From: Duganella lactea
GTDB lineage: Bacteria; Pseudomonadota; Gammaproteobacteria; Burkholderiales; Burkholderiaceae_D
Direction: 5' to 3'
Assembly: GCF_009857505.1 (NCBI RefSeq)
Contig: NZ_WWCP01000002.1
Location: forward strand, 1-64,000
DNA: 64,000 bases
In this document: piece by piece, positions 36,346 to 44,342 of the stretch
How the letters are laid out: each line of letters opens with the position of its first letter
Numbering within the stretch: position 1 is the stretch's first letter
Notes under the pieces: generated by a model
The model's database searches: none
Told to the model about the DNA's origin: nothing
Seen by the model: only the letters and a program-made list of their open reading frames with translations
Translations under genes and position numbers: made by a program

Positions 36346-37566
36346 TCAGAAATCGATGCGGTGACGGCGCATGCCTGGCAGGTTGTGTAGCGCGCGCCAC
36401 AGCATCTGCGTCACATCGGCCCAGAGCGGGCCGGGATCGCGCCAGTCATGCACGTAGTAGCGGGTGCCGGGCCGCGCGAAATCGATCAGGTAGCTGGCGA
36501 ACTCAGCAGCGCCACCGCGCCGGCCCAGCACGCGCAGCAGGCGACGCGTTTCCGGCAGCATGAAGCGGCAACGCAGGCCGGCGCGGTAAGGCGTCTGCCA
36601 CACCGGCCGGTGCAGGCCGTGTAACTGATAGAGCAGCCACGGAAAGGCGGCGCCGGCATGGCAGGCCAGCGGCAGGCTGCCCCAGAAGCGCCCGTTGACC
36701 TCCATTAGCGCCGACTGGCCGGTGACTGGATCGTGCCGGTACTCGACCATGGCCACGCCTTCCCATCGCAATGCCCGCAGTAATGCGACCGAGCGACGCA
36801 TTTGCTCCATGTGCTGCGACAGCGGCAGCGACTGGCAGACGGTCGATACGCCCCCCTCGGGCGGCCACTCATGCAGGCGGCGATGCTGGAACAGGTAGTG
36901 CGGCTGGCCGTCGCGCATCAGGATGAACTGGCCCAGGCCGTAGCCGGCGCAGTATTCCTGCACCAGCGGATAGAGCCCTGCAGCCTGATACGGCCGCAGG
37001 TAGGCCAGCAACGCAGCGGCATCGGCGCAGTAGTGCACCTTGTCCAACAACAGTCCAGCTTGCTTTAGCGGCGGCGCCACGCCGTTCGGATCGGCCCATT
37101 TCAGTACCACTGGATAGCGCAGCTTGCCGACCTCGGCGGTGGCGTGTTCCAGCGAAGCGGGCTGCAGCGTGCGCGGCACATGTATGCCCACCCGCTCGGC
37201 CACTGCGTAGGTTGCGGTTTTGTCCAACACCAGCGCCATGGCCTCGGCTGAAGCGAACAGCAGGCGGTAGCCCTGCAAGTGGGCGCGCTCGGCGTTGAGC
37301 GCGTTGATATCGGTTTCCGAGATGGCGAACAGGCAGGCCTCGCCGATTTCTTCGTACAATTGTCGCAGTTGGGCAACGACGCCGGCCGTGCCGTCACCGG
37401 CGCGGAGCAGGCCACGCTTCAGATAGCGCGACCGCAAGCCGAGGGCCTCCGCGCTGCGCGCGATGCCGTACACCGGCACGCCGCGCCGGCCAAGATCTCG
37501 GATGATGGCCAATCCAATTGGCGTGTCGATGCCCAGCACCACGGCGGGTAGCAGATTGTCAGGCAT
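36346..37566 (-). CDS. ATP-grasp carboxylate ligase
   Basis: Protein of 406 aa with an N-terminal pre-ATP-grasp Rossmann domain (AVVLGIDTPIGLAIIRDLGR), CPSase-like central region (YPVVLKWADPNG, YPLVQEYCAGYGLG) and the Mg/ATP box EGVAMVEYRHDP...ALMEVNGRFWGS (about 290-320). This is the CarB-like ATP-grasp group that joins a carboxylate to an amine or thiol through acyl phosphate. The substrate is unknown. Its start lies 8 nt inside the acyltransferase gene, and the ThiF gene follows after 35 nt. Confidence 0.85.
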   Translation of the reverse strand: MPDNLLPAVVLGIDTPIGLAIIRDLGRRGVPVYGIARSAEALGLRSRYLKRGLLRAGDGTAGVVAQLRQLYEEIGEACLFAISETDINALNAERAHLQGYRLLFASAEAMALVLDKTATYAVAERVGIHVPRTLQPASLEHATAEVGKLRYPVVLKWADPNGVAPPLKQAGLLLDKVHYCADAAALLAYLRPYQAAGLYPLVQEYCAGYGLGQFILMRDGQPHYLFQHRRLHEWPPEGGVSTVCQSLPLSQHMEQMRRSVALLRALRWEGVAMVEYRHDPVTGQSALMEVNGRFWGSLPLACHAGAAFPWLLYQLHGLHRPVWQTPYRAGLRCRFMLPETRRLLRVLGRRGGAAEFASYLIDFARPGTRYYVHDWRDPGPLWADVTQMLWRALHNLPGMRRHRIDF

Positions 37567-38689
37567 GATCTTTGGAGGCTGTCGCCACCAGTCCTCCAGG
37601 CGGCGTTCCGCTGGTCATCAAGCGCAACAGAAGCGCCCTCATCAGGCCGCGCCAGTAGCGGCGGCGGCCTTCCGTCACGCTGCCGATCGCCACAATGGCA
37701 GCCAATGTAGCCGTCATGGTGGCGAGGTAGAACCAGGGCTGATTAGGATCACCATTAAACAAGGCGGCAAAGAACTGCAACAGCGGCTGGTGCAGGATGT
37801 ACGCGCTGAAGGTGTAGCCGGCCAGCAGGCGTATCCCCGGTTCCGCCCACAGCAGCGGTTTTCCGACATATGGCGCAATCGCACGCATGCCGACGAAATT
37901 GCACGCCACGATCAACGCCAGCAGGTAATCAGTGAGGAAGAATTTGGAGAACGCCATCTGGTGATGCAGCGCCGAACCGATCAGTTGCCGCAGCCACGCG
38001 CTGGCGGTCTCGGTCATGCCGGAGAAATGAAAAAGTCCGTAGGCGGGCAACGAGCAAGCGAACAGCGCCGCACCGATGGCCGGGCTGATGTTTTTCAAGC
38101 GCTGCCAGCGTTGCAGCAGCACGCCCAGCGCCCACACCGGCGCCAGCACCATGATCTTGGGGCCGAGCAGCAGCGCGACCGCGCTCGCCCAGTACCAGCG
38201 CGCCGGTCCGCGCACAAAGGCGAGGATCGCAAACAGCACGTAGTACCAGAACTCGTAGCACAATGACCAGTAAGGCACGTTGGAGAATGACATGATGGAC
38301 GCCAGCCATACCTCGTTAAGGAAACTCAGGCTGGTGGCGATACGCAGCGCCGCCCAGCCGTGGGTGGTGGTGCCTTGATAAAACTGCGGCCCCAGCGCTT
38401 GACCGGCCAGATCCAGCAGCGGCGTCAGCAGTACGGCGGGAATGGCCAGCGCGTAAAAACGCGACAGCCGGCTGGCCCAATATTCCAGCGGTGTATTTTC
38501 ACGCTGCTGCGCGATGTGGGCGATGACATAGCCTGACAGCACAAAAAACACCATCACCGCCGCGTGACCGTGCTGGCTGAAAGGCAGCTTCGCGCTGGTC
38601 AGCAGGCGCAGATTGGAGTGATACAGGATCACCGCGCCGGCCGCCAGCACACGCACGAGATCTAGATAGAGGGAAAATTCGCGTCTCAT
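37559..38689 (-). CDS. Membrane acyltransferase 3 (OafA/NodX type)
   Basis: Inner-membrane protein of 376 aa with about ten helices. N-terminal signature: LYLDLVRVLAAGAVILYHSN with the catalytic-site histidine of the family in YHSN, then VMVFFVLSGYVIAH. WSLCYEFWYYVLFA is the second conserved box. Proteins of this kind O-acetylate or succinylate polysaccharides and glycolipids. It is coupled by ATGA to the phosphatase gene and overlaps the ATP-grasp gene by 8 nt. Confidence 0.9.
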   Translation of the reverse strand: MRREFSLYLDLVRVLAAGAVILYHSNLRLLTSAKLPFSQHGHAAVMVFFVLSGYVIAHIAQQRENTPLEYWASRLSRFYALAIPAVLLTPLLDLAGQALGPQFYQGTTTHGWAALRIATSLSFLNEVWLASIMSFSNVPYWSLCYEFWYYVLFAILAFVRGPARWYWASAVALLLGPKIMVLAPVWALGVLLQRWQRLKNISPAIGAALFACSLPAYGLFHFSGMTETASAWLRQLIGSALHHQMAFSKFFLTDYLLALIVACNFVGMRAIAPYVGKPLLWAEPGIRLLAGYTFSAYILHQPLLQFFAALFNGDPNQPWFYLATMTATLAAIVAIGSVTEGRRRYWRGLMRALLLRLMTSGTPPGGLVATASKDHA

Positions 38690-39300
38690 CGCCTTGCTCC
38701 CGCTGTCTGCGGGCCGCGTCCGGCCTGCGGCACAACGCGTTGCAGAGCAAATACGGCTTCGCGCAAGCTGCAGAAACACTGGTCGAAATAGGCGTCGCTG
38801 AGGGTGAAGGGATCGTGCAGATGCGGCTGGCGCGGTGTGCACCACAGGCCCAGCAGCGCCACCTCGACATCGTCGCGCGCGCCGAAGCGGTGGCGCAGCG
38901 CGCGCGCTTGCCACAGTTCCATCACCAGAAACAGGTCGCCCGGCCGCACCTCGAAGTCGCTCAGATTGATGGCGCGGTGCGCCGTCAGGTCGTAGCCCTG
39001 GCGGCGGGCGGCCCGCAGCGCGCTGTCCGGCGTGCTGGCGCCGGTGGTGGTGGACAGGCCGAGCGATGCCGTTGCCATGTCCAACCGAATCGCCACTTGC
39101 TGGGCGAAAGCGCTGCGGCAGATGTTGCCCAGACAGACAAACACCACCCGCCGCACGCGCTGCGGATGACGCAGTTGGTACGGTTCCAGCCGCCCCGCAG
39201 CCAGTGCCAGCCGCGCCAACAGGCTGCGTACCGCGCCGCGCCAGGTACCGTGACGGCGGTCGATCCAGCCGGTCAGTCGCCGCAGAGGATGCCAGCTCAT
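38686..39300 (-). CDS. Low-molecular-weight protein tyrosine phosphatase-like protein
   Basis: Protein of 204 aa from ATG 39300. An extra basic N-terminal region of about 50 residues precedes the LMW-PTP core. P-loop VCLGNICRS has C56 and R62 (C-x5-R), and the general acid is D163 in HDPFTLSD. Family members reverse tyrosine phosphorylation of BY-kinases in exopolysaccharide systems. No BY-kinase or Wzx/Wza gene is seen nearby, so its target could be a small-molecule phosphate or a distant kinase. Starts and ends in ATGA overlaps. Confidence 0.85.
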   Translation of the reverse strand: MSWHPLRRLTGWIDRRHGTWRGAVRSLLARLALAAGRLEPYQLRHPQRVRRVVFVCLGNICRSAFAQQVAIRLDMATASLGLSTTTGASTPDSALRAARRQGYDLTAHRAINLSDFEVRPGDLFLVMELWQARALRHRFGARDDVEVALLGLWCTPRQPHLHDPFTLSDAYFDQCFCSLREAVFALQRVVPQAGRGPQTAGARR

Positions 39301-40319
39301 GCCTGGACTCCCTGCGCCAGCCGCCAGGTACCATAGCGGTCGTACAGCAGTTGGCTGGCAAGCCGACCGGCGCTGCGCCAGGCCGGACTGTGCAGCAAGG
39401 GATTGGCATCCGATACGGCTGTCAGCGGTTGTGCGGCGGCCACCGCCATGCCGCAGGCCTGATACTGTCCGCGATGCGCGCCGAGGTAATCGCACAGACC
39501 GCGCAGCCGGTTCTGATTGAGCGCATGCGTGCGCAGCACGTCGAAGTCGCCGTTGCGGCTCTGCACGTATTCAAACGGATGGGTCAGTAGCACCACCTGC
39601 TCCAGCCCGACCGCGCGTACGCGTTCCAGCAGCGCGATGGTTTGGCCCAGGCCGGTGCCGGAAACGGTCAAGGTTTTCAGATGTGGCCTGAACAGGCGCC
39701 AGTCGCTGAAAGTCAGCACCGGGCATTCCAGCACGCCATGACGCAAATGGCGACCGGCATACAGGCGATATTCCTCCAGCCCACTATCGTAAATCGCCAG
39801 CCCGACGTTGGAGGCGTAAGGAATGCCCACCTTGGCCAGGACCGCGTACAGCGCGTTATCGTGTTGCATATTGCCTGCTCGAAAAACCTGCGGCGGCGCC
39901 AAACCCCAGTCGGCAAAAGCCGACAATCCCTGGCGCAGCAGCGCGCCGGTCGAGGCCGGATCGCGGCCGACGAACTCGTCCTGGCGCGGCTGTCGCCCTA
40001 CCCGTTCGCGCCAATCGGGATGCTGGAATACCGCCCAGCACGGATGCAGATGTAATTGCACTTCATGGCCAGCGTCGGCGATGCGTCGCGCCAGTGGCCC
40101 CATTGGATCGGCGGCGCCGAAGTAGTGGCGTTGCAGCGTCTCGACAAAGAACGTCGCTTGTAAGCCGTTCCGTTGGAGGCAGTCGAGCATGAAATCCAGT
40201 CCTTGCGAGCGGCCATTGATGGCGCAGCGGACCATGGCGTCGCCGACCGGACGACGGGCCGCGTCGGTGAATGCTCCGCCAATGCTGAACTCGGTATCTA
40301 TGGTCAGGCAGACAAGCAT
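39297..40319 (-). CDS. Polysaccharide deacetylase-like protein (WalW type)
   Basis: Protein of 340 aa from ATG 40319, with GAGG about 9 nt upstream. NodB-fold features: LTIDTEFSIGG with D8 and E10, ATFFVET, HEVQLHLHPCW (His metal site), PQVFRAGNM and VVLLTHPFEY. No signal peptide, so it acts in the cytosol, unlike most deacetylases. This variant is found with glycosyltransferases in surface-polysaccharide loci. First gene of the six-gene minus-strand operon; divergent from the glycosyltransferase with about 150 bp between starts. Confidence 0.8.
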   Translation of the reverse strand: MLVCLTIDTEFSIGGAFTDAARRPVGDAMVRCAINGRSQGLDFMLDCLQRNGLQATFFVETLQRHYFGAADPMGPLARRIADAGHEVQLHLHPCWAVFQHPDWRERVGRQPRQDEFVGRDPASTGALLRQGLSAFADWGLAPPQVFRAGNMQHDNALYAVLAKVGIPYASNVGLAIYDSGLEEYRLYAGRHLRHGVLECPVLTFSDWRLFRPHLKTLTVSGTGLGQTIALLERVRAVGLEQVVLLTHPFEYVQSRNGDFDVLRTHALNQNRLRGLCDYLGAHRGQYQACGMAVAAAQPLTAVSDANPLLHSPAWRSAGRLASQLLYDRYGTWRLAQGVQA

Positions 40320-40472
40320 GATCGGTCCTCGACGCCAGTACGGCAACAACATAAGGTAGTACGTGGCAATTTGGACAGTTTGAGCCGGCGCAAAGTTAGG
40401 CGCGGAACAGGAGCGAACGGGGCACTTTATCGTCAAACTGATGCCTGGACATAAACTCGGCGGAGCGCACAC

Positions 40473-41735
40473 ATGGTAATGCCGCAACGCGCGGTGCTGA
40501 TGATCGCCTTCCACTACCCGCCGATGCGTGGTAGTAGCGGCGTTCAACGCACGCTGAAATTCTCGCAATACCTGCCCGCGCTGAACTGGCAGCCGGTGGT
40601 GCTAACGGCGCACCCGCGCGCCTATGGCAATCCGGGCGACGATCAGTTGGGCGAGATTCCGTCCAGCGTGCTGGTATGCCGCGCCTTTGCGCTGGACGCG
40701 GCGCGACATCTGTCCTGGCGCGGCCGCTATCCTGGCTGGCTAGCCTTGCCGGACCGCTGGGTGAGCTGGCTGATCGGCGCGCTGCCCGCAGCGATGATGC
40801 TGCTGCGCCAGCACCGGCCACAGGTAATTTGGTCGACCTATCCGATCGCCACCGCGCATCTGATCGGCTACGCGCTGCACCGCCTGACCGGCCTGCCATG
40901 GATCGCCGACCTGCGCGACCCGATGACCGACGAGGGCTATCCGGAACACCCGCTGACCCGCCGTTGCTATCTGTGGATAGAACGCCTGACGGTGGAACAT
41001 TGCACACTGGCTGTCTGCACCACGTCGGGCGCGGTTCAGGCCTACCGTCAACGCTTCCCGGCATTGCCGCCGACGCGCTTTCGGCTGATCGAGAACGGAT
41101 ACGATGAAGAGAACTTCGCCGAGGCCGCCGCTACGGCCGCGCCGCCGGCCAAGGACAGCGGACGTCCGCTGGTCCTGCTGCACAGCGGCGTGATCTATCC
41201 GTCCGAGCGCGATCCGGCGCCGATGCTGGACGCGCTGCGCGCCTTGCACGAACGCGACGCGATCAGCGCGGCCACATTGCGGGTAGTGCTGCGCGCAACC
41301 GGACACGACGCCAGCATCAAGCCTTTGATTGCCGCGCGCGGCCTGCAAGAGATCGTGGTTCTAGCCCCGCACCTGCCCTACCGCGCCGCGCTGGCCGAGA
41401 TGTTGTCAGCGGACGGTTTGTTAATACTGCAAGCGGCCAATTGCAATCACCAGGTACCGGCCAAGCTCTATGAATACCTGCGCGCTGGCCGCCCCATTCT
41501 AGCGCTGACCGACGCCGCCGGCGACACCGCCACCACGTTGCGCGCGGCCGGCATCGACACCATCGCGCCGCTGGATGACCGAGCCGGCATTGAGGACGGC
41601 CTGCTGCGCTTCCTGCCCCTGCTGGGCAACGGTAACGCGCCGCTGGCCGACAAGGCGGCGCTCGCCGCGCACTCGCGCCAGGCGCGCAGCGTGGCGCTGG
41701 CGGCGTTGCTGAACGAAGTGATCAGTGCACGCTGA
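40473..41735 (+). CDS. Glycosyltransferase family 4 protein
   Basis: GT-B fold protein of 420 aa. N-terminal acceptor domain begins MIAFHYPPMRGSSGVQRTLK; the middle has WIADLRDPMTDEGYP and LIENGYDEENF; the C-terminal nucleotide-sugar domain has VPAKLYEYLRAGRPILALTD with the GT4 E-x7-E-like region. No transmembrane segment. GGAG lies 7 nt before ATG 40473. It likely adds a sugar to a lipid-linked or small acceptor made with the divergent operon. The polymerase-like gene starts 13 nt later. Confidence 0.88.
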   Translation: MVMPQRAVLMIAFHYPPMRGSSGVQRTLKFSQYLPALNWQPVVLTAHPRAYGNPGDDQLGEIPSSVLVCRAFALDAARHLSWRGRYPGWLALPDRWVSWLIGALPAAMMLLRQHRPQVIWSTYPIATAHLIGYALHRLTGLPWIADLRDPMTDEGYPEHPLTRRCYLWIERLTVEHCTLAVCTTSGAVQAYRQRFPALPPTRFRLIENGYDEENFAEAAATAAPPAKDSGRPLVLLHSGVIYPSERDPAPMLDALRALHERDAISAATLRVVLRATGHDASIKPLIAARGLQEIVVLAPHLPYRAALAEMLSADGLLILQAANCNHQVPAKLYEYLRAGRPILALTDAAGDTATTLRAAGIDTIAPLDDRAGIEDGLLRFLPLLGNGNAPLADKAALAAHSRQARSVALAALLNEVISAR

Positions 41736-41748
41736 TGGACGCTAGCCG

Positions 41749-44106
41749 ATGAGCCACAACGCCCGCACACTGGCAGCGCTGCCGCCAGCGATTCTGCTAG
41801 GCGTGCTGCTGGCCGATTACCCATTCCAGCCGCTGACGGCGACTGTGCTGACAGGGATCTACTGCGCGCTGCTGTACTGGCGTCCGCAACTGTGGCTGCT
41901 GCTGGTGCCGGCCGCGCTGCCTTGGCTGGATCTGTCGCCATGGAGCGGCCGCTTTTACATCGACGAGCTGGACTTGATGCTGCTGGCAACGCTGACGGTG
42001 GGTTATTGGCGGCTGGCGGCCAAGCCGCACGACAGCAGGCTACCCAGCGCCGCCGCCACGCTGTTGGCAATGATCGCCATTTTTACCAGCGTCGCCGCGT
42101 GGCGCGGACTGCAACCGCTAACGGCGCCCGACTTGAACAGCTACGCCAACTACCTCAGTCCCTACAGCAGCCTGCGCGCGGCCAAGGGAACACTGTGGGC
42201 ACTGCTATTGCTGCCGCTGCTGCGACGCGCCGGCGGAACGGCCGGCATCGCCGCCAAGCTGGTGCCCGGCATGCTGCTGGGCTTGCTATTCACCGGCATG
42301 GCGGTGATGACGGAGCGCGCCCTGTTCCCCGGCATGCTGAATTTCTCCAGCGACTACCGCCCCACCGCGCCGTTCGCCAGCATGCACACCGGTGGCGCCG
42401 CGCTGGACGCCTATCTGGCCATGAGCTTCCCGTTTGTCGCCTGGTGGCTGCTGCGGCCTGCGCGCCTTTGGCAGACGGCGGCCGCGCTGGTCTTGCTGCT
42501 GATCGGCCTGTTCACCGGCTTTACGCTGTTCTCGCGTGACGTCTGGTTGGCCTACGGTGCATCGGCGGCGGTACTGGCCGTGCTGCACGCCGGACCGCAA
42601 CTGGCCACCGGCCGTCTGCGCGCGTCCAGCGTGGCCGCCTTGGCGACGGTGATGGCGCTGCTGTGCGTCCTGCTGACCGCGGCATTTACCAGCGGCGGCT
42701 ACCGCGCACTGGGGACCTTGCTCGTGGTGTGGGCCGCCACGCTAGTGCTGGGCGGTCTGCGACATCAGCCGATCTCGCCACGCTACGCGGCTGGGGCGGC
42801 AGTGCTGCTCAGCTTCACGGCGACGGCAGCCTTCATGCTGCTGCGAGCCGATGGCCTGTCGGGTTGGCTCAAAGGGCCATATTTCGCCTTCCTTTTGACG
42901 GCGGCTTGCTGCGCCAGCGCCCTTCTGTTGGCCGCTGTCGGACCATTGCGTTGGCGGATGGGCGCGCACGCCGCGGCGCTCGGCGCGTTCGCTCCACTGC
43001 TCGGGTGCGCCGTGCTGGTGGCCTGGCACTGGGGCGGTGCTTCCGCAGCACACTCAACAGTCTTGGCGGTGCTGCCGGCAGTGGCACTGCTATGCGTGCG
43101 ACCAATGTGGAGAATTGATCGCGCCACCATCAGCCTTGGCTGCACTGCGGCGGCGGTGCTGGCGGTGGCCATCCCCATCCTCGGCAGCGCCTACATGGAA
43201 GAAAGAATGAGCACCGTAAAGCGTGACTGGGAACATCGCCTGCGCCACTGGGACGAGGCGCTGCACATGATGCCGGACAACTGGGACAGCCGTCTGCTGG
43301 GCGTGGGGCTGGCGCGCTATCCGGCCATCTACTACTGGCACAACCGGCTGGGCGAACAGCCCGGCAGCTACGGCTACGAGTCCGAAGCCGACGGCAACCG
43401 CTACCTGCGTCTGCTGCCGCCCCAGCACCCTCGCGGCTACGCCGATCCGCTGCGTCACCTGCAACTGGTGCCGCTCACGCCAAACACGTCTTACCTGCTG
43501 GCATTCGAAGCGCGCAGCGCCGCCAAAAACACGCATCTGACGGTGGCCTTGTGCCGACGCTGGCTGCTGTATCCGCAAGATTGCGTGACGCCGGCCACGC
43601 TGTCCAGGTTAGCGCGCAATGAATGGGGCCACTATCAGTTCATGGTGAATAGTGGCAGCCTCGGAAGCCGCACGCCGGCCCTGGTGCAGCTGGAACTGGC
43701 CACTTACGGCCCACCGGCGGCGATCGATGTCGACAACATCAGCCTGCGCGGGACAGACGGTGTGGAACGGGTACGCAACGGCGGCTTCACGCAAGGCCAC
43801 GACGGCTGGTTCTTTAGCAGCGACCGTGACCACCTTCCGTGGCACATCAAGAACCTCTACGTGCACACCTACTTTGAACAGGGTTGGCTGGGTTTGGCCG
43901 CACTGGCGCTGCTGTTGTCGTACAGCGGCTGGCGGCTGGCGGCGCGCGCCTGGGCCGGCAAGGAAGGCGCGGCGGTCTACCTGGCGGCGCTGTGCGGCGC
44001 GCTGGTGGTGGGCATGTTCGACAGCCTGTTCGACGTGCCGCGCCTGACGTTGCTGTTTTTCCTGCTGTTGGGCGCGGCGCTGTTAAACGACCGCACCACG
44101 GTCTAG
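41749..44106 (+). CDS. O-antigen ligase/polymerase-like membrane protein with large periplasmic insert
   Basis: Membrane protein of 785 aa. About 12 helices occupy residues 1-470. A hydrophilic region of some 220 residues (about 475-695) follows, containing two jelly-roll-like stretches (NTSYLLAFEARSA; DVDNISLRGTDGVERVRNGG then GWFFSSD) that look like carbohydrate-binding modules. Then comes the Wzy/WaaL-type box HIKNLYVHTYFEQGWLGLAA and the last helices. Ordinary Wzy_C proteins are 400-600 aa, so the insert in the catalytic loop is unusual. Probably polymerises or ligates the glycan made by the neighbouring genes. Confidence 0.8.
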   Translation: MSHNARTLAALPPAILLGVLLADYPFQPLTATVLTGIYCALLYWRPQLWLLLVPAALPWLDLSPWSGRFYIDELDLMLLATLTVGYWRLAAKPHDSRLPSAAATLLAMIAIFTSVAAWRGLQPLTAPDLNSYANYLSPYSSLRAAKGTLWALLLLPLLRRAGGTAGIAAKLVPGMLLGLLFTGMAVMTERALFPGMLNFSSDYRPTAPFASMHTGGAALDAYLAMSFPFVAWWLLRPARLWQTAAALVLLLIGLFTGFTLFSRDVWLAYGASAAVLAVLHAGPQLATGRLRASSVAALATVMALLCVLLTAAFTSGGYRALGTLLVVWAATLVLGGLRHQPISPRYAAGAAVLLSFTATAAFMLLRADGLSGWLKGPYFAFLLTAACCASALLLAAVGPLRWRMGAHAAALGAFAPLLGCAVLVAWHWGGASAAHSTVLAVLPAVALLCVRPMWRIDRATISLGCTAAAVLAVAIPILGSAYMEERMSTVKRDWEHRLRHWDEALHMMPDNWDSRLLGVGLARYPAIYYWHNRLGEQPGSYGYESEADGNRYLRLLPPQHPRGYADPLRHLQLVPLTPNTSYLLAFEARSAAKNTHLTVALCRRWLLYPQDCVTPATLSRLARNEWGHYQFMVNSGSLGSRTPALVQLELATYGPPAAIDVDNISLRGTDGVERVRNGGFTQGHDGWFFSSDRDHLPWHIKNLYVHTYFEQGWLGLAALALLLSYSGWRLAARAWAGKEGAAVYLAALCGALVVGMFDSLFDVPRLTLLFFLLLGAALLNDRTTV

Positions 44107-44342
44107 CCCTCTGCGTCTTCGTCACGCTGCTGGATCAGAAATGCCTGGTGCGACGACACCGCTAAGCCCGATGGTTGACCAATGCCGGCTCGGCAGGCGC
44201 GTCGCTGGATGATTCTTTGAAGCTGCGGAGTAGTCGATTAATCATGATTTTTATGCTCGCACATGTCTGCGCTATGAGCGGAAGCGTACAGTAATCGTGC
44301 GCGGCTCGGGCTATCGTCGGCCCTAATTACAAGGAGCGCATC

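Noticed and set aside
44162..44245. 27-codon minus-strand frame between the polymerase-like gene and fadE
   Set aside because: Weak ribosome site and no recognisable features.
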